Shown piece by piece: positions 48,069 through 58,649 of a stretch of 64,000 bases of DNA. Below the pieces are notes generated by a model. It saw nothing but the letters and a program-made list of their open reading frames with translations. It made no database searches and was not told the origin of the DNA. The stretch is from Homalodisca vitripennis. Taxonomy: Eukaryota > Arthropoda > Insecta > Hemiptera > Cicadellidae. Location: the NCBI RefSeq assembly GCF_021130785.1, contig NC_060212.1:147895501-147959500 (forward strand), in the 5' to 3' direction. Made by a program: the position numbers and the translations under genes. The number at the start of each line of letters is the position of its first letter. Position 1 is the first letter of the stretch.

Positions 48069-50929
48069 ATTTTGTAACAGCGTATACTATACACAAAATA
48101 ATGAGTTTATTTTGAATTTTACACTTACAATAGCATTTTAAACTGTATATACAATTTTTTACACTTATGTTCTTTTTTACAAACCAAAAAATTAATTTCA
48201 GTATTTATTTTTAAACTACTAAAAATTCGTTACATATTATTTGTTTGCATAAAGTTCTCCAGAGTTTGATTCTTTCATATTATTTTGCGTTTTCCTGTTA
48301 AAAAGTGGCCAAAGTTAAAATTTTGATACCAAAATATTACCCTTGATCATATAATTACCCTAAATATATAGAATTGTCTTCGAAGCCAAAATATCTCTAT
48401 TACATCGAAGCCAATATTATCTCTACAATACATTAACTTTCGTTTTTGTATTTCAAAATCATAAAATATTATATAAATATTTTTTTTCTATCAAAATTCC
48501 ATCATAATCATCGCTAAGAAAGTAATCTTTATTAGTAAAAAATTATTTATAGATCTTGGTATTCACAAATGGTCTTTAGTAAATCGTCTGATACATAAAC
48601 CCTGATAGTAAGTATATACGACAAAGAAAGCTAAAATACCTTTTAACATATTCATAAACCAGCTCAAAATACTCTCATTGTTTTTGTTTAATTTCTTTTT
48701 TTTTTACATATCGAAAGTAATTTATATATTTTCTGCAATATTCAGTGGATTGGCAAAGGAATATGTTTTAAAATAAAAAAAATAGAATAATTCCTTCATG
48801 ATATAAACTTATTAATAACTGCATAATTGCAATGTTTTCTGTTCTAAGTAATCTTCTCTTTAATTGCAGGCATCTATTGTTGTTTAAAAACTTTCGGCTA
48901 TTCACAGAACTTATTAAAACTGTGTATACATTATCTTTTTAAATTATAAGAATTGTAAACACTGAAAAGTTCACTATTTCCCTCTCAGGAAACTTTCCCT
49001 ATTTATTAAAATGATGTTTTAAATCATATTTGTTTTTATGAGTTTTGATCGATTTATAATGACTTTTTAACTTTACAAAGGAATATTATTTAAGATTGAA
49101 CATGTTAATCTACATACAAAAAACTTATAGTGAAAAAAAAGAATAGTTTTAAATTAATTGAGAAATGATAAATAAATAATAGCATTTTCATTAGATTTTG
49201 GTTTGGATCACAAAGTATCTTAAAATTATTTAGTTTAAATATATAGTGTTTTTTTTTCTTAAATTTTGATTGTCGTGTGTAAAATTTGGGACTTGTCGAT
49301 AGAAATGTATATAAAAATATATACAAATTAATTCTAAGTAGCTCGACTCTGAAAATGTCCCAGGAATCTTAAATGTATATCTATTTATATGCATTAGTAA
49401 GTATTTCTATTAAATTTTCCTAAAGCGCCCAAGGTGGAGTATTAGTTTATTAATAATACTAATACGATACCCATAAAACTAAGCTGTGTTAGAACTATCC
49501 ATGCAACATGATGTTTTTTATTAATTCTCCTTAGGTTACATCATAAATGTTACATCTGTTGTGTAGACTTCATGGTATTTTATTGACATGAGCATGCTGG
49601 TATTGGAACACAGAGTGGAAGAGGTTTTCATGATTTTCCTTAACAGAGCATCTTAAATAATGAAATAAATGTTATTATTTTACTATTTTTTTATTACTAC
49701 ACGGTTTTTGCCCTACTCTATCTGTATCTTTCGTATTATCATTTATACAATCAGCAACAAAAAGTACGAAAACAGGATGAATAACAACAAAAATCCAATA
49801 ACGTTTTGTACTCGTAAATTGTAATGGTTGGAACGAACGGTCACGTGTACATTCACAGTTAAAAAAGTAAAATAACAGTGTGCGGTACTTTGAGCTAGCA
49901 ACCATCCTGATCCATCAGTAACAACTAGCCACTCAGCATTAGTGAACCGTATATCTATAGTTTTTTAATTGTATGATTTATAAGTCTAGCCTAGAACTGC
50001 ACATTAGATATGCACTAAAAAGCTATTTATTATCGTGGAAAAATGCTATTCCAAACAAGGATTTAGGAAACAAGGGTTAATGACTACTGTATTATGGCGC
50101 ATGCAATTTTACACCCTTTGGCTTAGCCAATATGTTAACATTGGTTTTTTGGATAACCACGATGGTAACAATACAATACAGATTAAATAGTTCTTAAAAA
50201 AGCTCAGAGTATATGAATTTTTAACATGTGAAAGTTTTATCACATGTAACTTATTTACATAGTAAAAAAAAACTTGAGTGATAATTCAAGATTTTGTTCA
50301 GCTCACTAATGTGTTGTAGAAACCTCTAAATCCCTGAAACTTTTATTATTTAAACTTTGCTATAAAGCTTAACACATTGATAAAATATTGAATGTTCCAT
50401 GCGCAAATATATCTTAAGAGTTATTTATAATGTCTTTATGTTTATAATTATATCTTTATTTCCACAAAGAAGAGAAAGAGTTAGATTTCATATATAACCA
50501 TGCCATCAGGCTCAGCGTTATTGAAGACTATCCCTTATTTGGCTGACACTATTTCTATTTTGTGAGATGGGCGGATGTAGAATGTTTTACATCTCTCTGT
50601 CTGTCATTAGGACATCTAGAGAATTGAGGGAGAAATAGTAAAGAAATGTTGGATGCAGCCTCAATGAACTCTGTTACGAGATACGTGGTATGGCGTACTC
50701 CTACCTTCTTAAAATAGTGATAAAAAAGTTTTAAAAATGATATTCCACTTTTAATTCTTATCATAATCGCAACGAACAGCCTAGGAGGGATAATTAAAAA
50801 TCTAAGAAACTTATATAAAAAATAAATTACTTATTACACCACTCACATACACCTCGGTTGATGACAGATTGGAATATTTACAAGACCTGCAGTGATTAAA
50901 TAAGTGTTTAACATCAATATTAAGAGTAA
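44901..50929. other. Spacer between Z copies, no recognisable gene
   Basis: AT-rich DNA. It contains a compound AT/GT microsatellite at 48001-48066 and a module near 45465-45545 ('gacacacagacagacaagat') resembling one near 43560-43640. Open frames at 47074-47394 and 49105-49326 show no domains. Confidence 0.5.
48001..48066. repeat. Compound (AT)n(GT)n microsatellite
   Basis: A run of AT units followed by about 16 GT units, preceded by CATA repeats from about 47990. Confidence 0.95.
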
Positions 50930-52380
50930 ATAGGACTTGGTCACATAAGTTTTACTTAAGGTGAAGAGGAGAGTTGTAAGTTAATAGTTAAGTTGTCACT
51001 AAGGGTTTGAGCTGCCAAATGGTTTCCAAAGTCATTAGAACTAATGGTGGATGTCGTAGTGAGTTATAACTGACTAAATATATAAATGGTTCGTCTAGCC
51101 ATTCACATACGTTTGAGGATAATACGTTATAATTGATTTTATACCATCAAATTGGTTATACAACTTAGTTGTGAATGTATTACCAAATAATTATCAAGAA
51201 TATTGAGTTATAGATTACAGTGAATAAGTTAGGAGCTAATACACCGAAACTGATTGTTATTATTTCTTAAAATTGTTTCTATTAAGTTATTTTATATTTT
51301 TAAAATGATAAAACTCCTATTTTTGTTTGAATAAAACTGCAAAGTGAGTATTTTAGTGTAGAGCAAGAGGCAATAATTTCTTAATGAAAGCCATCTAACC
51401 GAGCCCATTATATACAATCATATACTACCAAAAAAGCTAGTAAAAGGAGTTTTCATTCAAAGTGGGTCGATAATTAATACACATGAACTGCATTAATTAT
51501 CGAATGTAAAAACATCCACCGAATAAATATTATTTTAAATAAACTTACGGTTCACAATTGTATACATTCATATAAAGCTAGTAAAAGCAGTGTTCATTCA
51601 ATATATATAGTATTTTCATACAGTGAGAAATACTGTAAAATTATAGAAATGATTATTTTATAAAATATAACTCATTGAACAAAGTTTCCTTATTTCTGAA
51701 TCGTACTTATCTTCCTAATATCATTCTGTAATGTTTATTACGTTATAAATATTGTGTTTACTGGTGTAAATTAAGAGATTTACCAGGTTCAGAGAACTTT
51801 AAATTAACGATATATTTTTATGTCATACAGTTTTATAAAACTCACTTAAATATTCAGATTAAGAACCAAGTTACCTGACATTATTAAACTACTTTCTTAT
51901 TTTTAGGGTTTGAAATAAATTCTATATAATTTACATGGCCGATAAACGTACTGGCACAAATTGTCTGGTACACCCTGTATATCAACACATGATACAAGCT
52001 GACATGATCAATTATACTAATGATTCTCCTTGAAGGTCGCTGTGACGCATTAGCATAGGTACTAGGACAAGAGATGTCTGTGTTGTTAATTCTGGATATT
52101 ATTAAATAGCTCTTATAATTTTTTAATATGGATTAACAATTCCTTTAACAGTGTTAATTAAATTATGGTAAATTTATTGTCATGGTATAAATAGTTGGAA
52201 AAATTATTTCTCCACAATTAAATTGACTTTTGAAAGAGTTTAATTCAATGCTGTTATTGTTACTCCTCTCCTGATAGCAAAGTACTCCACTGTGAAATTA
52301 TGTGCCATTTACTTTAAATCATGTGCACTTTACATCGTACATGAAGCATTACTGAATACTGAATGTATAGATTTTGTAAT
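50930..52380 (-). repeat. Repeat family Z, right copy (inverted)
   Basis: Reverse-complement partner of 43690-44900; see that entry for the landmarks. The outer edge near 52370 ('gaagcattactgaat') matches 'cagtaatgctcc' at about 43686, so both copies share an outer boundary. Confidence 0.6.
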
Positions 52381-55300
52381 ATAAAATTAATGTTGAGAAT
52401 AACTACGTTAAGATTAAACGTATTATATTAATGTATTGTAATATTTCCATGGTATGGGATTGTTTAGCTATAATTGAATTTCACCAATTGATAACTTTTT
52501 TTGGAAGTTTATTTAAATAAATTTAAATTATCTAACTGTATACGCTTATAAATGAAGTTATTTAAGTGATGTCCTTAGTAAAATAGTCTATACTATGTGT
52601 TTAAAATAGCCCTATTTTGAGTCTGTTCATATTTATAGATTAAAAAATAATACTAAGTTTTTAAGTTGTCTTATGACGTATTAGTTGCTAATAGGTATCG
52701 TTACTTAAACCATTACATTTCTAACTTTTACAAAAATATATTGTCTAGTTAGCAGTTATGTTTAATTTGTGATTCAAGGATTTTGAATAAATATAAAACA
52801 GGAATGATTAAAACTATATCCTTGAGAGCCGTTGCAAACTTTAGTCGTAGTCACTATAATCAATACTTCGATTAATGGTGTTGGAGGTATATCACATTAA
52901 AGAACCATTAACCTTATCCATGCAAACGTACGATTCATAAGGTTGTGTCAAATACGTTTATGTGTCTAAAGTTTAAATAGAAGAAACAAGTGTCAATTCT
53001 AATGTAATAAAATCAATCAACCCATCAGCTGCTGATAAACTCTGCACAATTTTTTACATGTCACTTAGTGTAAAAAGCAAGAGTTCATCTATGCTTAGTC
53101 CTCCAATATATATTCAAGTCAGTAGTCTGCGTATAAAACCCATTGCTTGTACGTACACAACGTGGTGTAAACTATTTTTATTAAATTTTACAATACTCGA
53201 TGTTTATAATCGATTCGAGTTTGATAAAGGTAGATCATACTGCAATTAAGAGATAAATTATATAATTATAACATAAAGAGATACAGTTTTTGAAATGAGC
53301 ACCATTCACTGATTAATATCCAATAGTTTCCAAACGTCACACTTAACCCTAAAAATAAAGGAATTTTTTTATGTAATCCTTCAAAATTCCATTGATTTTA
53401 TATATTGGTTTGAAAGAAGGTACTTCAGATTTGATCAATAGTTTTACGCAAGACAAGGGGTAGTTAATGTCTCCTGATCTAGGGGTTTTATTATTTGAGG
53501 GATAATATCTAGATTAGACATGGATAAGGAGCATCCTTTACTGCAGTATTTGTACAGGATAGGTGTAAATCACAGAGAGCCTACGATAATAGCTTTGAAA
53601 CAAAACATATGCTAAAGAATAGTATTACTGGAGCTTGCTGAGTTAATTTCAGAGTTCATCGTAATCATTTGAAGTATTGTTTTAATACCAACGGCTGACT
53701 ACAGTTTAGTTTGGCCAATCAGGGAGAGGCCATAGGGTGAATGCAGTGAATGTAGTAAATGATTTGAGCATTTTCATATTAGGTGGATCAAAACTATAAT
53801 TTTGTCTGTATATTCTATCGATGATACATTCAATGCTCTTATGCCATAAAGGGTGTAGAAAACGTCCAATATATATAACATTTTATTCCAATTTTTGCTT
53901 TTTTGCTGCGGTACAAATTCTAACCCATGATGACCTACCGTTGCTTTACTATACCACATAGGAAATAACTCAGAGGATATTAAAGCAAAATCTATGGTAA
54001 GCAAATGGAGGAGTATTTCAGGTTAAATTAACAGGGTGTTTAAACAAATTTTAAATCACCTTTATTAAAACATATATAAAAATATCACAGGTTTTTTTTA
54101 AACGTAGAGTAAAAATCTTTTAACATTGTTTTGGTTGTTAAAATATATTGTGAACCAACAATTTCAAAATCCTCTTCATTGAAATATATATAATCAAAAA
54201 TTAAAGTTATTTTTCAAAACCATTCTAGAGCATAACTATTTTAAAATTTTGTTGATGATCAAAGGATATTGGTAACCAAATATACACCTGGTGTTATCTT
54301 TAGCAGTACCTGTTGTAGTCCAAGATAAACATTAGCAAAATCACTGTTGATCAATCAAAATGTTCGTATCTCAGTTAATCTTACCTTTAGTTGGGTTAAT
54401 TTACTTTGCTGTTAGATAGTAAACCTATTGCAAGATCCTATAAGTTCGCAGGATTGACTCGCAACTTACATTCGTCTTTACTGGATCAACAGTCAACTTT
54501 TCCGTCTTAAATTTAAAGAACAGTTTTTAATTAGTAAACAACTCATTGTTCACCTTAACAAAATCATATTGCTTGAGAAGTACTGGCACGCTGGAGTGTA
54601 CTTATTACGATAGTGTAACCAATCTACGCTCTGGGTTTCACAAAAAGTTCACTAATCTTCATAAATTTAAATCAACTCTCCATACGTGTGTGTGCGTTGG
54701 TGAGTCAGTGCTGCACCGAAACCTCCATTATTCTCACTTTACTCTAGTAATGGATATAAGTGAAGAATCATCCTTTAGAGACGATAATTACCACCCCCTC
54801 TACTTCATAATTCTTATACTCATTCGTTTTCCTCATTTTAAATTACTTTACTCGTTTTTTTCACAATTTACTCAAATTAACTGTCTTGCAATAAGACGTT
54901 TGGCATCGTTCAGGGAAACAAAAAATCAGTAACACTACGTTCGAGATCTGCAATCTGATTCTCTTCTTCAGGCAAAATTTAAACGGTGAAATTAATTTAA
55001 TTTGTAGTATTAAATTAATTTTATAAGAATGTGTTTTTGGTAAAAATAGGATCAAAAATTAATTTCATAATTTCACCACATAATAAGCGGAAACCGTATT
55101 ATACATTTATGCACGTATGTTAGATGCGTACCTCTGTCAAAATACAGCTTAATATGGGTTTTATAACAGACTTCAAATTTATAATGAGAGTTAGACGGTT
55201 ACTTTGTCTATCGTATCCGTATTACAATATTGACTAAGGATTTTATGCTTAATATTTGCTAAAATTTAAATTAAAATATATTTTCTCTAAAACTTTTAAT

Positions 55301-56085
55301 TTCATTATCTGGATATTGTATTACTGCGTGCTTAACAGCGTTTTTAGATAAAGTGTTGTTAACATCAAGGTTACTCCGTGTTTTCAATAATATGAACACT
55401 AAACAAAATTTAAATTGTGGTTAAATTATTTAAATACATATTTTGTTATTATCCAAACGTTGTGTTATTAAATTTTCATCACACAGTAACTTAACATTAC
55501 AATACAGGCAAGTTTAAATGTAAAACAGCTGTGATTTTTTTATTTACTTCTACGGAAACAGTAGGCTAACAAAGTTTGAGGTTAGCACACTAAACAAACT
55601 TGAATTGTGTTTTAACTGGTGCTTCAGATCTCAGCTATACAGTAATGAAAAATAATCACTTTAATTTATAAAACACATGCCATAAATGTATTTTAACATA
55701 TGTTTTTGAGTTACGAAGGACTAGATGTTCTAATCAAGAATTTGCTATCAGTAACAGGGTCATTTGTCAACTATAGTTTGTGTAAATAATTAACCTACAA
55801 ATCTCCAATCTTAAATCATACGTAGGTGAGTAACGCTTAGTAAAGTGATAGAAGCGCATATCATAATTATAAAGTGACAATGCCACTTGACTACTGGTAA
55901 TGGTAAATGCCATTCTCAGTGATTGTTAATTGGAATAGATAATAACAAGCTGTAAACTGTTCTCGAAATATCCTTTGGTAAGGTTGTATGTACAAAGGTT
56001 ATCATGAAGAAAGCTATTTTTAAATTAAGTTTTCTACACATTTGTAATTTTATTCTACTAATGGATCATATCACGGGTTGTACAA
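52381..56085. other. No recognisable gene
   Basis: AT-rich DNA. The longest frame, 54546-54932 (128 codons, plus), has no recognisable domain and a composition like the surroundings, so I do not call it. No RNA gene or transposon end was seen. Confidence 0.5.
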
Positions 56086-56350
56086 ACATATTTTACAATA
56101 TCATTATAGAGACACGCGTCAGTGAATGTGTCGATGTTATTAAAATAACTTATTGATGATAATTTTCTTCTATCAGTCACATAGGTAAAATTACATCTGC
56201 TGATATATCAATACAACCAATCTAGATAAAACCCTTCCTGCTGGAGCCGTCGGTATTCCTGATATATGTGAGGACACACCCGTATGTCTCTGGATGTCCT
56301 GGTTTACACAAATCTCTCTCTATGCACTTTATTTCAGTCAGGTTGATTAA
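56086..56350 (+). repeat. Dispersed repeat family Y, copy 2
   Basis: Matches copy 1 (16430-16795) from 'tatcattatagagacacgcg' (about 56100) to 'gtcaggttgattaa' (56337-56350). Its last four bases are the TTAA at which the second piggyBac element begins. Copy 1 shows the same TTAA (16784-16787) without an insertion. Confidence 0.65.
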
Positions 56351-56363
56351 CCTCCTCGGAGCC
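56351..56363 (+). repeat. PB2 terminal inverted repeat, left
   Basis: CCTCCTCGGAGCC directly after TTAA; pairs with 57789-57801 with one mismatch. Confidence 0.8.
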
Positions 56364-56480
56364 ATACATCCCCTGATAATAATTTTTGGAAACTAATACG
56401 ATTTTTTGGTTGCAAATAAATCAAGAAACTCATATAATTTTTTTCAAAATTTTTATTTAGTCCTTAGTATGAAATCAAGC

Positions 56481-56500
56481 ATGTCCCCTATAAGGGACAT
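56481..56500. repeat. PB2 palindrome 1
   Basis: ATGTCCCCTATAAGGGACAT, with 7-bp arms ATGTCCC/GGGACAT, followed by TGGGTCCCGACC. Similar units lie at 57418-57437 (opposite orientation) and 57768-57787. Confidence 0.85.
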
Positions 56501-57288
56501 TGGGTCCCGACCAACCTTAAAAAAATCAATGGTATACAAACTGAAACAATACACATTATTACAAAATAAAACAGGTTGATAGTAATGGATATTGCATTAG
56601 TTCTCTACATCTCATGGAAAACTTTATAACAGTTTCTTGCACTATTCAGGTACAGGAAAACCTTACATGTGCTGCACTGCATCCTAGCTTTTTTTGAATC
56701 GCAACCTGAAAATCTGCAGCGGTGATCCTTGTTGTCTGGTATCATGGGCATGTGCTTCGCTGCGGTCTTCCTTTGGATGTCAAGAGGGATTTTGACGTGT
56801 TTTTTGACGGTACTGGCAGTGGTAAAATATCCACTTCATCGATTTCCTCCTCTGGTGTTTGGTTGTGAATCAGATGGTTCGCTAGATCAGTTCTGTATTC
56901 GAGGTAGTCCATTCTATCCTTCTTTGGGGTTTGTTCAGCATTATCATACCGCCTTCGCATTATCCAACCGGAAGCAACAACAAAGTCTATCACATGAAAA
57001 GTCAGACGTACTGTCCATTTTTTCGTTCTTGCTGATAGACGGTAGTAAGAAATTATGCGATCAAAGAGGTCGATGCCACCCATTTTGGCGTTGTACTGTA
57101 AAATTATGTTCAGCCTATCCACATCAATGTATCTCTTCTCCTGCTTTGACCAACGTCTACATTTGAATCCCTGACGATTGCAGAATTCATCCAAAACTCC
57201 TGCAAAAGAAAATTGTTGTTACCGAGTTATCTAAACAATATTATTTCAATAACCCCCTGTAAACCATTGAAAATACAACCACTAAAAA

Positions 57289-57330
57289 TGTTAAACAATA
57301 ATTAACAATATAGTTAATTATTGTTTAACA
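57289..57330. repeat. Hairpin with 18-bp perfect stems
   Basis: TGTTAAACAATAATTAAC, six bases AATATA, then the exact reverse complement. It lies within the candidate intron of PB2. It may be a remnant of a tiny inverted-repeat element or arise from a palindromic deletion junction. Confidence 0.9.
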
Positions 57331-57417
57331 GTACATTACTGTTATGTCGAGTATTTCTATCATTAGTTTCAGTTTTCATTTTTCAAATGTTAAGAAATGT
57401 GGCATGGCCGAGACCCA

Positions 57418-57437
57418 ATGTCCCACATAGGGGACAT
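57418..57437. repeat. PB2 palindrome 2 (internal)
   Basis: ATGTCCCACATAGGGGACAT, preceded by GAGACCCA, which is the TGGGTC flank of the other copies in reverse orientation. It lies in the middle of the element instead of at an end, perhaps brought there by the internal deletion. Confidence 0.8.
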
Positions 57438-57767
57438 CAAATTTTGCATGCCCGGCTAGGCTAAAATAACAACGTAAACTCAAAACCAATAATAACATGT
57501 TGAAACAAGTACTTCATTTAGTATGTTTAATTTTTATTAGGTCTAAATATTAACAATTACTTATTATTAGATAATACTTACGTTGAGAGGTACGTGGTAG
57601 CCTGTAATCTCGTCCGTCTGCCATCTTGCAATGCTCAAAACAAAGCAATGACTGAGCAGAAATAGTATTCTGGCTATTTCTGCATGCAGGTGAACTCTAG
57701 TGGAAACAACTGGAACTATCTGGAAATGTCTACTACATACAGACCATTTACTGTAGCGTTTTAAAAA

Positions 57768-57787
57768 TTGTCCCCTATAGGGGACGC
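57768..57787. repeat. PB2 palindrome 3, next to right end
   Basis: TTGTCCCCTATAGGGGACGC followed by TGGGTCCGAGGAGG, so the palindrome's flank runs directly into the terminal inverted repeat. The inner 14 bases are a perfect palindrome. Confidence 0.85.
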
Positions 57788-57788
57788 T

Positions 57789-57801
57789 GGGTCCGAGGAG
57801 G
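57789..57801 (-). repeat. PB2 terminal inverted repeat, right
   Basis: GGGTCCGAGGAGG, the reverse complement of CCTCCTCGGACCC, followed by GTAA in place of TTAA. Confidence 0.75.
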
Positions 57802-57805
57802 GTAA

Positions 57806-58649
57806 ATGGAGCTATGAACGCCTCGCATGTAAATGCAACTCGCCCTGAACAGATCACCTTTGAGACGAGTAATAAAATGTAATATTAATATTATAAATGT
57901 GAAATGTTGTGGAAAATTTTGTTCGACGTATCGGTCGCTATAATTTTTACTCCTTAGAAGCTGGATATTTGATTACGAAAAATCTAGTTGATAGAATTAG
58001 ACTGAAAGTTGGTGTTGATATTGCTAATGTATAAGAATAACACGTAGAAAAACATCTCTCTGTGTTTAAAATAGTTATCACGGAAGTATTATCTAACTTT
58101 TATTACAGATGGCATTGAAGAATTCAAAGAATATAGTTTGTTTTGATACTCGAAATTAATTTCCTTTGACATTGTGGGGTGTTAAATGTACAATTACAAA
58201 CGGAACCACAAAGCACAATCAGGTTCGGCAAGAGCCACGGTGGGTCAATGGGTCCGGGTTGTACTCAATATACGTTATCAAATGATTACGTATAAATTAT
58301 TCATAGACCAACCAAAAAATATAATGATGTGAGGAACAGAAATTGCGTAGGGCGTTCAATATAATCCACCAGGTTAACAGGTTAATATCTTTGAAGATGG
58401 TATTAATCAAACGATACAAGCAAAGACTCGGTGTAAATTGATGCAAAGTAACCATGCTTTCATTTTACTGGATTTACGTAATAATAAATATAATTAGTAT
58501 GATGGCACGGTTCAACAAAGGACCTATTTTGTGTGTGTACATCATTTTGTTGACAATACTTCAATGTACAGAAGATAGCTGATTTACCACCAGTGTTGGT
58601 TTATTTAAGACTAAGGCATATCCGTATAAATGCTAAATTTTCTACCTCT
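57806..58649. other. No recognisable gene
   Basis: AT-rich DNA between PB2 and X copy D. The sequence right of PB2 does not continue family Y as seen after the empty TTAA in copy 1. A more mixed patch lies at 58190-58270. The open frame 57567-57857 (minus) is a chance frame across the PB2 right end. Confidence 0.45.

Larger units (their letters stand above)
57200..57581 (-). other. Candidate intron in PB2
   Basis: On the minus strand it begins GTAAGT and ends with a pyrimidine tract and CAG. An in-frame TAA lies just upstream of the acceptor, so reading on without splicing would end at once. The intron holds palindrome 2 and a long hairpin. Splicing is inferred from signals and frame only. 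Confidence 0.45.
56605..57624 (-). pseudogene. piggyBac transposase remnant, candidate two-exon
   Basis: Minus strand. The frame from 57199 to 56742 shows RRWSKQEKRYIDV, then GGIDLFDR carrying the third catalytic Asp (codon 57071-57069), then an aromatic and basic region typical of the C-terminal third. After a one-base frameshift near 56750 the cysteine-rich end is readable (CRFSGC, CSTC, then NCYKVFH), with a TAG at 56607-56605. Upstream, a short open piece MADGRDYRLPRTSQ starts at 57624 and ends at a GTAAGT donor (57581-57576). A TTTTCTTTTGCAG acceptor ends at 57200. Joining the two keeps the frame across a 382-bp AT-rich intron. The first two catalytic Asp are absent, so it cannot be an active transposase. 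Confidence 0.75.
56347..57805 (-). mobile_element. Internally deleted piggyBac element (PB2)
   Basis: About 1.46 kb. The left end is TTAA (56347-56350) plus CCTCCTCGGAGCC. The right end is GGGTCCGAGGAGG (57789-57801) plus GTAA (57802-57805), one change from TTAA. The 13-bp ends match at 12 positions. The sequence is unrelated to PB1's ends, so this is a different family. It keeps only the C-terminal third of a transposase, on the minus strand. Three copies of a 20-bp palindrome lie inside, and a minus-strand AATAAA is at 56457-56452. The length is about half that of a full element. Confidence 0.85.

Noticed and set aside
54546..54932. 128-codon plus-strand open frame
   Set aside because: Residue make-up looks like translated AT-rich noise; no motif, membrane topology or family resemblance.
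57567..57857. 96-codon minus-strand frame over the PB2 right end
   Set aside because: It crosses the transposon boundary into host DNA and is in a different frame from the MADGRDY piece, so it is a chance frame.
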